DNA of 64,000 nucleotides, from the NCBI RefSeq assembly GCF_003710935.1, contig NZ_RHHS01000032.1, positions 88,876-152,875 on the forward strand. The letters are read 5' to 3'. Source of the DNA: Brevibacillus gelatini (lineage in GTDB: Bacteria; Bacillota; Bacilli; Brevibacillales; Brevibacillaceae). Both the position numbers and the translations under genes were made by a program. Within the stretch, counting starts at the first letter, position 1. Each line of letters opens with the position of its first letter. Below, one piece after another: positions 42,531 to 50,647 of this stretch. Below the pieces are notes generated by a model. That model was not told where the DNA came from, made no database searches, and worked only from the letters and a program-made list of their open reading frames with translations.

Positions 42531-43832
42531 TTAAACACGACTCTCGCCCAAAAATTCCAAAGCTTCTTCGGCGCTGTGCGTGCCGGCAGCATGTCCGGAG
42601 GAAAAGGCGATGGTAATGTTGTAGCCGCCGGTATGGGCGTGCACGTCCATGACTTCGCCAGCGAAATACAGACCGTCCATCAGCTTTGAACGCATCGTGC
42701 GCGGGTCGATTTCCTTGACGCTGACGCCGCCGCCTGTAATAAACGCTTCCTCCAGGGACAGTGTTCCCGTAATCGTCAGCGGAAAGGCCTTGATGATCCC
42801 GGCGAGATTAGCCCATTCCTGCTTTTTCATATGGCTGTACGTCGTGTCCTCGGCAATTCGGGCAAGCGACAGGACGAGCGGAATCATCCGCTCCGGCAGA
42901 TAGCCTTTGAGCACGTTTTTGACGGCCTTTTTCGGCTGGTCCTCCAAAAGCTTCCAGCTTTCTGCGCTAATTTCGTCCTTGCTTTTGCCGGGCATCAGAT
43001 CGAGGGTGAGCGCCAGCGGGACAGCACCGTATTTGCGCTGGCTGATGGAGACGTAATGCCCCATGCGCAAGGAAGCAGGCCCGGACAGTCCGAAATGGGT
43101 GAAAATCATGTCGCCTTCCTGGGTCGTGATCTTTTTCCCGTTTGGTGCGTACAAGGTCATCGTGATCTCGCGCAAGGACAGCCCTTGCAGCGTTTTGTCG
43201 CGGATGAAGGAATCGTTTGCGGTGAGCGGCACTTCTGTCGGATACAAATCGGTGATCGTATGCCCTGCCGCCTTGGCCCAGGCGTAGCCGTCTCCTGTGG
43301 AGCCTGTTTGCGGCACTGAGCAGCCGCCGACGGCGATAATGACGCAGGGGGCTGTCAGCTTTTCGCCTGACGCAAGCAAAATCCCTGACGTTCTGCCGTT
43401 TTCATAGAGCACTTCTCTCACGGGAGCGTTCAGCCGGATGTCGACGTGCTGCTGCTTCAGCCGGTCGATCAGCGCCTGCGCGACGGTTACGGCTTTGTCC
43501 GTCACCGGAAACATCCGCCCGCGATCCTCTTCTTTCAGGGCGACCCCCAACTCCTGGAAAAACTCGATGATGTCGCGGTTGCCAAATTGCGCAAGCGCAC
43601 TATACATAAAACGGCCGTTGCCGGGCATTTGCCTGATAAGCTCGTCCTGCTCCTTGGCGTTGGTCACGTTGCAACGACCGCCGCCGGAAATGATGAGCTT
43701 GCGTCCCAGCTTGCCGCCTTTTTCCACCAGGCAGACACGCGCTCCACGGCCTGACGCCGCAATTCCGGCCATCAGTCCGGAAGGCCCGCCGCCGATAATG
43801 ATAACGTCGTAGTCGTACTGTAATCGGTTCAT
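42531..43832 (-). CDS. NAD(P)/FAD-dependent oxidoreductase (HI0933/YtfP family)
   Basis: A 433-residue flavoprotein. The N-terminal Rossmann FAD motif is DVIIIGGGPSGLMAGIAASGRGARVCLVEKG, followed by the family stretch LGRKLIISGGGRCNVTN. The C-terminal part has ITGGGVSVKEIDPRTM and GLYFAGEVMDVHAHTGGYNI, typical of HI0933-like proteins. AAAGGACGAG precedes the ATG at 43832; the open frame upstream to 43994 lacks a start signal. Substrate unknown (some relatives act on bile acids or flavin disulfide chemistry). Confidence 0.92.
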   Translation of the reverse strand: MNRLQYDYDVIIIGGGPSGLMAGIAASGRGARVCLVEKGGKLGRKLIISGGGRCNVTNAKEQDELIRQMPGNGRFMYSALAQFGNRDIIEFFQELGVALKEEDRGRMFPVTDKAVTVAQALIDRLKQQHVDIRLNAPVREVLYENGRTSGILLASGEKLTAPCVIIAVGGCSVPQTGSTGDGYAWAKAAGHTITDLYPTEVPLTANDSFIRDKTLQGLSLREITMTLYAPNGKKITTQEGDMIFTHFGLSGPASLRMGHYVSISQRKYGAVPLALTLDLMPGKSKDEISAESWKLLEDQPKKAVKNVLKGYLPERMIPLVLSLARIAEDTTYSHMKKQEWANLAGIIKAFPLTITGTLSLEEAFITGGGVSVKEIDPRTMRSKLMDGLYFAGEVMDVHAHTGGYNITIAFSSGHAAGTHSAEEALEFLGESRV

Positions 43833-43994
43833 GTATTCTCGTCCTTTTATGGTGTAGGGTAAGGCACCCTTCATTTTACCACAAGAAGCCATGGCAGCGC
43901 GCAGATCGAGAGGAAGGGGAGGGTACGCCCAAGCCTGAATGACACGCCAAAAAGGGCGGGTTTGCCTGAAACCCACCCTGCCCCGACGTTCCAC

Positions 43995-44816
43995 TTACCC
44001 AAGCACCGCAGACAGCGGCTTCTTCTCCAGCACGTACCGGACAACCGCTTCATCGCGGACGATGTCTGTGACGATGTAGCCTTTGGCGAAGCAGCTGGTG
44101 AACAGCTCGCCGGTTTGCTTGCGCCAGGCCAAGGCGATATTCATGTCCGCCTGCTTCACCTGCTGGAAAAAGGCCGGGACTGGCAGCAGCAGGACAGGCG
44201 CTTCCTGCGCAGTGTCAGCAGCGATGGGAGCCGGGATGCCGTCGACGATTTCATAGCGCAAAATTTCCGGGGCATGGTCGTAAGCACAGCGCGGTGCGCC
44301 TTCCGCCTGGCGTGCTTCCACACGGCGGCTGTCGATGAACCATTCGACGAGAAAGCGGTCGGTCGGCAAGCCGCGGTTGAGGTCGTCGTCGAGGTCGCCG
44401 TAGCAGTTGGGCAAGTACGTGCGGACAATTCCACCGAGCTTGACAATGTTCAGGACGCCGTTCACCGTTTCCAGCGGGTCGTAGGTCCAGGTGATTTTGG
44501 AGTGGCCGAGCGCTTTGGCCTCTTCCTTTTGCAGCCATTTCATTTTGACGCCGAGCCCTTGCTTGCGATACTCGGGCAAAAAGCCCAGCATGTGGGAGCA
44601 GAGGTGCATCTCGCCGTCGGTATAGCCGGGAAAGCTGTACAAAAAGCCGATCATCTCGTCCCCGTCAAACGCCCCGAGGAACAGTCCGCCAAATTTGTGG
44701 ATCGTCAGCGTCATGTGGTACGGAATGGCTGAGGACGGACTCCATATTTTTCCTTCCAACGCTTCCAGTTGCTCGATTTCGCTCGTCTCCGTCAGTTTTC
44801 GCAAGGTGATTGCCAT
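43995..44816 (-). CDS. GNAT-family N-acetyltransferase (COG3375-like)
   Basis: A 273-residue protein with GNAT motif A: MHLCSHMLGFLPEYRKQGLGVKMKWLQKEEA (acetyl-CoA loop Y-R-K-Q-G-L-G). It is longer than most GNAT enzymes and includes W-T-Y-D-P-L-E-T-V-N-G-V-L-N, typical of the COG3375 group. Substrate unknown. GCAGGAGGACAAAC precedes the ATG. Monocistronic and divergent from the 44957 gene. Confidence 0.85.
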   Translation of the reverse strand: MAITLRKLTETSEIEQLEALEGKIWSPSSAIPYHMTLTIHKFGGLFLGAFDGDEMIGFLYSFPGYTDGEMHLCSHMLGFLPEYRKQGLGVKMKWLQKEEAKALGHSKITWTYDPLETVNGVLNIVKLGGIVRTYLPNCYGDLDDDLNRGLPTDRFLVEWFIDSRRVEARQAEGAPRCAYDHAPEILRYEIVDGIPAPIAADTAQEAPVLLLPVPAFFQQVKQADMNIALAWRKQTGELFTSCFAKGYIVTDIVRDEAVVRYVLEKKPLSAVLG

Positions 44817-44956
44817 TTGTTTGTCCTCCTGCCCAGTTTTTCGTTTTTACTTGATTCGAACAAAGGGAGGCATATTCCTGCCTGGGCAACGGTTGCATCC
44901 CCGATCAGCCTCACAGATAATAGGAGTGGCTGACCACATGAGGGGAGGTGGCGCTT

Positions 44957-45466
44957 TTGAACGCGATTGTTTTGTACACAAAACGCCAAGGTCAGGCGAC
45001 GTCTTACGAATTTAACTTCTTCGACAACCAGTTCGCCACGGAAAATCTGGCTGTGCGCAAAGTGCTGATGTCCATGCTGGAGTCCGTGCGCGAACGGCTG
45101 ACGGATGTGGAAGTGGAGTACAACGACAGCATGCTGGCGGAAAAGCTGGGAGCGAGGCGCGCGGCAGAGACGTTGCGTTTTCTTGGGGCAACCAAGGAAA
45201 ACAGCAAGGAAAACCGCAGCAACGGCATCGTCGTCAGCCGCTCGTTTCAAGCGCCGCTCACTTCTGAGCGCTATGCGTACTTTTACGAGCTGACCGACAT
45301 TGCCACGCTGTCGCACTACCGCTTGAAGGAAGGCAGCGAGGATCGGATCGTCTTTTACTTCACGCGCTATTTGCAGTTGATCGCCCCTGACGAGCAGGCC
45401 AGCCGGGCCTTTTTGCAAAAGCTCGACGATTTTTCCTTGCCGTACAAGCTTGTGCCGATCAACTGA
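44957..45466 (+). CDS. Hypothetical protein
   Basis: A 169-residue soluble protein I cannot assign. Starts M-N-A-I-V-L-Y-T-K-R-Q-G-Q-A-T-S-Y-E-F-N-F-F, with a mixed alpha/beta composition and no Cys. GGGGAGG lies about 9 bp before the TTG at 44957; the GTG at 44948 overlaps the site and is unlikely. A terminator follows. Confidence 0.65.
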   Translation: MNAIVLYTKRQGQATSYEFNFFDNQFATENLAVRKVLMSMLESVRERLTDVEVEYNDSMLAEKLGARRAAETLRFLGATKENSKENRSNGIVVSRSFQAPLTSERYAYFYELTDIATLSHYRLKEGSEDRIVFYFTRYLQLIAPDEQASRAFLQKLDDFSLPYKLVPIN

Positions 45467-45470
45467 ACGG

Positions 45471-45509
45471 AAAAAGCCATTTCCGCCGCTTCAGGGAAAT
45501 GGCTTTTTC
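45471..45509. terminator. Bidirectional intrinsic terminator
   Basis: AAAAAGCCATTTCC (45471-45484) pairs with GGAAATGGCTTTTT (45495-45508). It serves the convergent genes on both sides. Confidence 0.88.
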
Positions 45510-45547
45510 TCATGCATCGGCGTGCGGCGATAAACCACAGCCGATTG

Positions 45548-45685
45548 TCAGGTCGCAGGGCGGTTCGGCCCTTCCAGTTTTTTGTCCCCGTAGCCGGGGG
45601 CGTTGTTTTGCACAGACTGCGGCTGGCGGCTGCGGTCAGCTTCCCGCAATTGCCCGGCTTGCTCCTGCTTGTTTTGCCTGCTCAT
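45548..45685 (-). CDS. Small Gln/Arg-rich protein, possible small spore protein
   Basis: A 45-residue hydrophilic protein: M-S-R-Q-N-K-Q-E-Q-A-G-Q-L-R-E at the start and D-K-K-L-E-G-P-N-R-P-A-T at the end. The K-L-x-G-P-N-R-P-x-T ending is seen in small Bacillales proteins often linked to sporulation, but I cannot name the family. GAAAGGAAGGTG lies 9 bp before the ATG. It starts 1 bp after the MFS stop, so it is co-transcribed with it. Confidence 0.6.
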   Translation of the reverse strand: MSRQNKQEQAGQLREADRSRQPQSVQNNAPGYGDKKLEGPNRPAT

Positions 45686-45686
45686 G

Positions 45687-46934
45687 CTAGGTGGCACCTT
45701 CCTTTCTTCCTGTTTTCGGTTCGGGAGCCTGCTCTGGATTTTTGTAGCGCGGCATCGCGTAAATCGCGAACAAGCCGAGCAGCGCAGCCAGCAAAAGCGT
45801 AATGATCCCGTAGCTGATCCACGGGCTGCGGCTGCCGACTCCCCCGAGTTTCTCCACCATGGCCCCGCCGATGCTCGTCCCAAGGGCCGTGCCGATGCCG
45901 GATACGAAGTTGGAGAAGCCAAAGTAGGCTCCGAGCCATTCTTCCTTGGCAAAATGGGTGACGAGCGAGTCCTGGACAGGCATGAACAGCATTTCGCCGA
46001 CGATAAACACGACAGCTGCGGCACTGAGCGTAACGAATTGATTGGCCCAGCCCATCGCGGTCAGGCCTGCGCCGAGCAAGGTCGTTCCGGCGGCGAGTGC
46101 CACATACGGGTTGATGCGCGACAGGACAAACCGCGAGACGAAGCCTTGCAGCAGGACGACAGTGATTGAGTTGATCGTCCAGACGAGACCGATGAGCGTC
46201 GCAGAATGCAGCACGTGCTCGCCGCGCAAAGGCAAGACCATCGCAAATTGCGCATACAACGCCCAAATCAAGAGGGTAATGCCGGAAAACAGCAGAAAGC
46301 TGCGGTGCTTCAAAATATGCCGGTATTCCGAGATCGGCGTGTGGCGGCAGTCTGGGCCGATACAGCGATCATCCGGCAAGGCAAAAAACGTGAGCACGGC
46401 GAGCAAGCCAAATACAGCGGCTGCGATCATAAACGGCTGCTGACCGATAGACGTCATCCACGTGATGACCAGCCCCGCTACGATGATGCCGCTATGCGCG
46501 AGAATGCCCCGCCACGAAAAGGCGGCGGTACGCTTTGCTTCCTCGACCTCATCTGCGATCATCGCCTTGATCGTAGGCGCCAACAGTCCTAGCCCCAGCC
46601 CGTTCACGGAGGAAAAGAGCAGAAACATGCCGTATCGCGTGCTGTAGTGATAGCCGAGCATGGCCACTCCCTGCAGCAGTGCGCCAAGGGCGATGATCGC
46701 GCGGCGGCCCCAGCGATCCGACATCGGCCCGCCGATCAGACTGCCAATCTGGTAGGCAATGCTGCCCGCTCCCAGGATGAAGCCGACCTGGGCGAGATGC
46801 AGCAGCCGTACTTTTTGCAGGAACACCGGAAAGACCGGAATGACCAGATACGAGGCCAGGTGCATGAAAAAGACGAGCAAGAGCAGGATCAGATAAGGCT
46901 TGTTGCGCCAGAGAGCTCCACTTGAGGCTGTCAT
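45687..46934 (-). CDS. MFS transporter (multidrug-efflux type)
   Basis: A 415-residue inner-membrane transporter with about 12 helices. MFS signature: G-G-P-M-S-D-R-W-G-R-R (about 68-78). C-terminal loop is basic. AAGGAGG lies 5 bp before the ATG at 46934; an in-frame TTG at 46949 falls within that site. Resembles YfcJ/MdtG-type drug exporters; substrate unknown. Confidence 0.87.
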   Translation of the reverse strand: MTASSGALWRNKPYLILLLLVFFMHLASYLVIPVFPVFLQKVRLLHLAQVGFILGAGSIAYQIGSLIGGPMSDRWGRRAIIALGALLQGVAMLGYHYSTRYGMFLLFSSVNGLGLGLLAPTIKAMIADEVEEAKRTAAFSWRGILAHSGIIVAGLVITWMTSIGQQPFMIAAAVFGLLAVLTFFALPDDRCIGPDCRHTPISEYRHILKHRSFLLFSGITLLIWALYAQFAMVLPLRGEHVLHSATLIGLVWTINSITVVLLQGFVSRFVLSRINPYVALAAGTTLLGAGLTAMGWANQFVTLSAAAVVFIVGEMLFMPVQDSLVTHFAKEEWLGAYFGFSNFVSGIGTALGTSIGGAMVEKLGGVGSRSPWISYGIITLLLAALLGLFAIYAMPRYKNPEQAPEPKTGRKEGAT

Positions 46935-47147
46935 AACCGCCTCCTTCAATTACGGTATCGTCTCTTCTAGTATGAGTGAATGAGGTTTGTCTCTATGCAA
47001 CAAAATGGGCGAGCATACAAATGTGCGCGACAGGCAGGCATATGTCCAATCCAACCCTTTCCCCGCTACATATACCTATAGAGAAAGGTACCATGGGCGG
47101 TATGCCAGGTGCGACGGTTCGAGGCCAGCGTGAAGGGGGGATCTGTC

Positions 47148-47252
47148 ATGAAAGGCTTCGGCTTTTTCAACCAGGATGGCTTTGAAACGGTGATCTGGAT
47201 TATCGTTATCATCTTTCTCCTCTCCATATTCTTTGACGAAGGGATAGATTGA
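47148..47252 (+). CDS. Small membrane peptide, YjcZ-like
   Basis: A 34-residue peptide: M-K-G-F-G-F-F-N-Q-D-G-F-E-T-V, then one hydrophobic helix (I-W-I-I-V-I-I-F-L-L-S-I-F-F) and D-E-G-I-D. Its build is like tiny sporulation membrane peptides. AAGGGGGGA precedes the ATG. The next gene starts 1 bp after its stop, so the two form an operon just upstream of ytrH-ytrI. Confidence 0.65.
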   Translation: MKGFGFFNQDGFETVIWIIVIIFLLSIFFDEGID

Positions 47253-47253
47253 G

Positions 47254-47478
47254 ATGAGCGCATATCGGCCGGTTCGCCGCCTGAACAATCACTATCGCTC
47301 GAATCAGGGCTTTAAAGCCTGGATCAAGGCCAACGAGCAATGGTTCAAGGAAAATCCGGAAGTGTTCAAACAGGTAATGAGCAACCCCAACATGGTCAAC
47401 CTGTTTATGGATCTCATGGTGATGAACTCGCCGCGCATTCAGAGACGTCTGCGCAGGCAGGGCAAAAACAAGACATGA
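47254..47478 (+). CDS. Hypothetical protein, possible spore-related
   Basis: A 74-residue basic protein (Y-R-P-V-R-R-L-N-N-H-Y-R ... NEQWFKENPEVFKQVMSNPNMVNLFMDLM ... R-R-L-R-R-Q-G-K). One predicted amphipathic helix in the middle, no membrane segment. I do not recognise the family. Coupled to the small membrane peptide, and next to ytrH/ytrI, which suggests but does not show a role in sporulation. Confidence 0.6.
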   Translation: MSAYRPVRRLNNHYRSNQGFKAWIKANEQWFKENPEVFKQVMSNPNMVNLFMDLMVMNSPRIQRRLRRQGKNKT

Positions 47479-47486
47479 GCGCATGC

Positions 47487-47521
47487 GGCATGCTATGAAC
47501 AAAGGCATGCCATCTTTTTTT
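47487..47521 (+). terminator. Intrinsic terminator
   Basis: GGCATGC (47487-47493) pairs with GCATGCC (47505-47511), followed by a T-run. Confidence 0.82.
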
Positions 47522-47638
47522 GAACAAGCAGGCGGTCATCCTTTCGCGCAGGCCTGACAGCGGCTTTTCAAGCATAAAAGCCAGACAAGCCGCGTAGGGA
47601 TAAGCATAGGCAGCGCGGTCGAGAGGGTGGGGAACTGC

Positions 47639-47950
47639 ATGGCACAAGTCATTTTGACGTTTTTTGTGGCCTACGGCATTGTCGTGGGGGGAGCTTTGTG
47701 CGGTGGCTTGGGAGCCTTTTTGACGGAAAAGCCCCCGTTGTTTTCGATGGTCCAACTGGCGGACCAGTTGAAAATCTGGGGCCTGGTCGGTGCTTTGGGC
47801 GGCACCTTTGACTCATTTTTGCAGATTGAAAAAATATTAATGGGCAATTTCTCGCCGGTGTTCAAGCAACTCGTCATGATCGTCGTCGCCTTTTTGGGCG
47901 CTCACATCGGAACGATCTGCGTGCATTGGCTCGTGCAGGTGCGCTCATGA
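47639..47950 (+). CDS. ytrH: Sporulation membrane protein YtrH
   Basis: A 103-residue membrane protein with three hydrophobic segments: AQVILTFFVAYGIVVGGALCGGLGAFL, then W-G-L-V-G-A-L-G-G-T-F-D-S-F, and L-V-M-I-V-V-A-F-L-G-A-H-I-G-T. The gene order with ytrI and length match Bacillus YtrH, expressed in the mother cell under sigma-E and needed for efficient sporulation. GGTGGGGA precedes the ATG at 47639; its TGA overlaps the ytrI ATG. Confidence 0.87.
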   Translation: MAQVILTFFVAYGIVVGGALCGGLGAFLTEKPPLFSMVQLADQLKIWGLVGALGGTFDSFLQIEKILMGNFSPVFKQLVMIVVAFLGAHIGTICVHWLVQVRS

Positions 47951-48492
47951 TGGTCGTCCAGTGGAAACGCTATCTCGCTCTTCTGCTCATCGGCTGCCTG
48001 TTGGGCGGAACGGCGGTTCTTTTTGTGTACGGGCGCGAGATGGAGCAGATGATGCTGGTCCGCAAAAGCCTGGAGCTGCAAAATAAAAAGCTTTATGAGG
48101 AAAATCAGGAGCTGAAACAAAACCAGCGCGTGTATCGCAAAAAGCAGGATCAGGTCATCGAGGAAGTCCGCGCCTTTGTCATGCCTGTGGAACAGAAGCA
48201 GCCGCTGCACGGAACAATCATCGTGCAGGTGGTCGACTTGATTGAAAAAGATTTCGCCTCGCTCAAGGGCAAAAAAGCAGAGCAGGTCGCTGAGGTTCAC
48301 CAGATGCTGCACGAAATGCTGCGCCGCCGGGAATATGTTTTGTCTGACCGGACGATGGTAGAGGTGCGGATCAAGACGGTGGTGATCGCGCGGACGCTGA
48401 AAGTGTTTGTGACGGCAGAGGTTATTTCAGATGACGTCTGGCAAAAGGTTGCGCGAAACTTTCTTTTTCTTCCCCCGTATATTTCTACATAG
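47947..48492 (+). CDS. ytrI: Sporulation membrane protein YtrI
   Basis: A 181-residue protein with one N-terminal membrane helix (L-A-L-L-L-I-G-C-L-L-G-G-T-A-V-L-F-V), then a coiled coil (MEQMMLVRKSLELQNKKLYEENQELKQNQ) and a small alpha/beta domain with V-E-V-R-I-K-T-V-V-I-A-R. The ATGA overlap with ytrH implies coupling. Together they act in the mother cell during spore formation. Confidence 0.85.
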   Translation: MMVVQWKRYLALLLIGCLLGGTAVLFVYGREMEQMMLVRKSLELQNKKLYEENQELKQNQRVYRKKQDQVIEEVRAFVMPVEQKQPLHGTIIVQVVDLIEKDFASLKGKKAEQVAEVHQMLHEMLRRREYVLSDRTMVEVRIKTVVIARTLKVFVTAEVISDDVWQKVARNFLFLPPYIST

Positions 48493-48549
48493 AAATCTGA
48501 ACGCAGGTCTGTTGCTGGATCTGGGGGAACGCAAAGGAGAGGCGAGTAC

Positions 48550-49326
48550 ATGTCCATGTTCAAAAAGTTGCTGGCCAGTGTCGGAATCGGAGCGGCCAAA
48601 GTCGATGCCCGTTTGGAGCAGGAGTCTCTGGTTCCGGGAGATCTCGTAAAAGGCGAGGTGCACATCACCGGGGGAGACGTGGCACAGGAAATTGACGAAA
48701 TCTATATGTACGTGGTCACACACTACGAACGCGAAGTGAACGACAACAAGGTGAAGGAAGAGTGCACACTGGTCAAGTACCGTCTGACCGAGCGCGTGCA
48801 ATTGCAGCCGAAGGAGGAAAAGGTACTGTCTTTTGCGTTCCAGCTTCCTTATGAAACGCCGTTGACCATGGGACGTCAGCCCGTTTACTTGCGGACGGGA
48901 TTGGACATCAAAAACGCGATTGATCCGGGCGACTCCGACTTTATCGAAGTGCGTCCGCATCCGTTGATGGCAAAAGTATTGGAAGCGGTTCAATCGCTCG
49001 GCTTCCAGCTGTACAAGGTAGACTGTGAGTACAACCGCTACCTGGGCCGGACGTATCCGTTTGTGCAGGAATTTGAATTCCGTCCGACAGGGGCATATCG
49101 CAGCCGTCTGGAGGAGCTGGAGATTGTCTTTTACTTGCGCGAAGGCGAACTGGAAGTGCTCCTGGAGCTTGACAAGCGCGCGCGTGGCTTCCTGGGTGTC
49201 TTGGAAGAAGCATTTGACCTGGATGAACGCTATGTCCGCTTCCGGCTGTACGATGCCGACCTGAAAAGGCCGACTTCCGCGATCGCGGATGCCATCGAGA
49301 AACTCATCAAGCAGCAACTGCGCTAG
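48550..49326 (+). CDS. spo0M: Sporulation-control protein Spo0M
   Basis: A 258-residue arrestin-like protein, the same length as Bacillus Spo0M. N-terminus M-F-K-K-L-L-A-S-V-G-I-G-A-A-K-V-D-A-R-L, then V-K-G-E-V-H-I-T-G-G and IDEIYMYVVTHYEREVND of the arrestin fold; the C-terminal helix ends I-E-K-L-I-K-Q-Q-L. AAAGGAGAGG lies before the ATG. Spo0M links sporulation initiation to the cytoskeleton. Adjacency to ytrH/I strengthens the sporulation context. A terminator follows at 49348-49390. Confidence 0.93.
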   Translation: MSMFKKLLASVGIGAAKVDARLEQESLVPGDLVKGEVHITGGDVAQEIDEIYMYVVTHYEREVNDNKVKEECTLVKYRLTERVQLQPKEEKVLSFAFQLPYETPLTMGRQPVYLRTGLDIKNAIDPGDSDFIEVRPHPLMAKVLEAVQSLGFQLYKVDCEYNRYLGRTYPFVQEFEFRPTGAYRSRLEELEIVFYLREGELEVLLELDKRARGFLGVLEEAFDLDERYVRFRLYDADLKRPTSAIADAIEKLIKQQLR

Positions 49327-49347
49327 TCGGGCTTTGCCTGTGAATGA

Positions 49348-49390
49348 AAAAGAAGGCTGTCTGGGAAACGAACCAGGCAGTCTTTTCTTG
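49348..49390 (+). terminator. Intrinsic terminator after spo0M
   Basis: AAGGCTGTCTGG pairs with CCAGGCAGTCTT, T-rich after. Confidence 0.8.
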
Positions 49391-49496
49391 TGGATGGGCA
49401 AGGCTGATGATTAGTCGTTTGCGCCAACGATGGTCAACAGAACGAACATTCCCTGAGTTGTCTTTCCAATTTTATGATTTGCATGTATAGGGCTGG

Positions 49497-49511
49497 ATTT
49501 TTCTGACAATA
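49497..49511 (+). promoter_or_regulatory. CodY-box-like site upstream of codY
   Basis: ATTTTTCTGACAATA agrees with AATTTTCWGAAAATT at 12 of 15 positions. It ends 35 bp before the codY start, so autoregulation is possible. Confidence 0.4.
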
Positions 49512-49546
49512 CTGTGAGCATGAAGAACTCCAAGGAGGATATTATT

Positions 49547-50323
49547 ATGAACTTGTTAGAAAAAACCAGGAAAATTAATGTGATGCTGCAAAAGACAATG
49601 GGGGGCAGCGGAGTAGGCTTTCAGGATCTCGCCAAGTTGCTGTCTGAGGTCATCTCAGCGAATGTTTACATCATTACGGCGGATGGAACGATTCTCGGCA
49701 GCGGCTTGAACCAGGAAATTGCGCTGAACGAGGAAGGGCAGTCTTCCACCCAACTGCAAAGCAGTGTACACCAAAAGCTGCTGGAAGTGACGCAGACGCT
49801 GGCAAACGAGCCAATCGACAGTCCGTACAGCTTCGTGCCAAAAGAACTGGCAGGGTTGTTCCCGCAAATGATGACGACGATCGTGCCGATCAATGCAGGA
49901 GGAAGCCGTCTGGGTACACTCGTCCTGCTGCGGGCGTATGGTGAGTTTGAAACCGAGGATCTGATTCTCGGCGAAATCGGCGCGACTGTGATCGGGATGA
50001 AAATCGTTCGGCAGCGCACCGAGCAGATTGAAAATGAAGTACGGGACAAGACGTTTGCGAAAATTGCGCTGTCCTCCCTGTCCTACAGTGAACAGATTGC
50101 CATCGAAAAAATCATGGAGCAGCTCGATGCGCGCGAAGGCTTGCTTGTCGCAAGTCAACTGGCGGACCAGGCCGGCTTGACTCGTTCCGTCATCGTCAAC
50201 GCGCTGCGCAAGCTGGCCAGCGCAGGTGTGCTGGAATCCCGTTCGCTCGGCATGAAAGGTACATATATCAAGGTGCTCAACGACAAGTTTCCATCCGAAT
50301 TGGCGAAGTGGAAAACATCGTAA
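49547..50323 (+). CDS. codY: GTP- and branched-chain-amino-acid-sensing repressor CodY
   Basis: Global nutrient regulator of 258 residues. N-terminal GAF domain (M-N-L-L-E-K-T-R-K-I-N, then PYSFVPKELAGLFPQMMTTIVPINAGGSRLGTLVLLR) binds isoleucine/valine. The C-terminal winged HTH has G-L-L-V-A-S-Q-L-A-D-Q-A-G-L-T-R-S-V-I-V-N-A-L-R-K. AAGGAGG lies 8 bp before the ATG. Not in its usual clpY/hslU-xerC neighbourhood; here it stands alone. A terminator follows. Confidence 0.95.
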   Translation: MNLLEKTRKINVMLQKTMGGSGVGFQDLAKLLSEVISANVYIITADGTILGSGLNQEIALNEEGQSSTQLQSSVHQKLLEVTQTLANEPIDSPYSFVPKELAGLFPQMMTTIVPINAGGSRLGTLVLLRAYGEFETEDLILGEIGATVIGMKIVRQRTEQIENEVRDKTFAKIALSSLSYSEQIAIEKIMEQLDAREGLLVASQLADQAGLTRSVIVNALRKLASAGVLESRSLGMKGTYIKVLNDKFPSELAKWKTS

Positions 50324-50647
50324 TGCGATGGGCAAAAAGTCAAAAGGCTCTCTCGGCAACCGGGAGGGCCTTTGCTTGTGTGTGCAAGTGGCGATTTCTT
50401 TATCGCTCAACAAGTACATTCTCGTTGGACAAAAATTCATGAATGAATCATTGATTCGTGCTTTTTTTGCCGATATAATTTGCAAAAAGGATAAACTTCA
50501 AAAAAATCAAAATGTAAAGTATGAACTTCAACATGCAGTGCAATGGGCACCGCCATCGAGTTGAGCATGGGCGTAAAAAACAGGCTGCCTGCACGGCCTG
50601 CCGCTCTGCCCCCGATCCTACCATAGTTGACAAGGAAGTAGAAAGCG
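50324..50647. other. Intergenic region codY-rpiR: terminator plus dyad
   Basis: AAAGGCTCTCTCGG pairs with CCGGGAGGGCCTTT (50342-50374), the codY terminator. GAATCAtTGATTC (50446-50458) is a 6-1-6 dyad that could be an operator of the following RpiR regulator. GATATAATT at 50473-50481 could carry a -10. No gene is supported. Confidence 0.55.
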
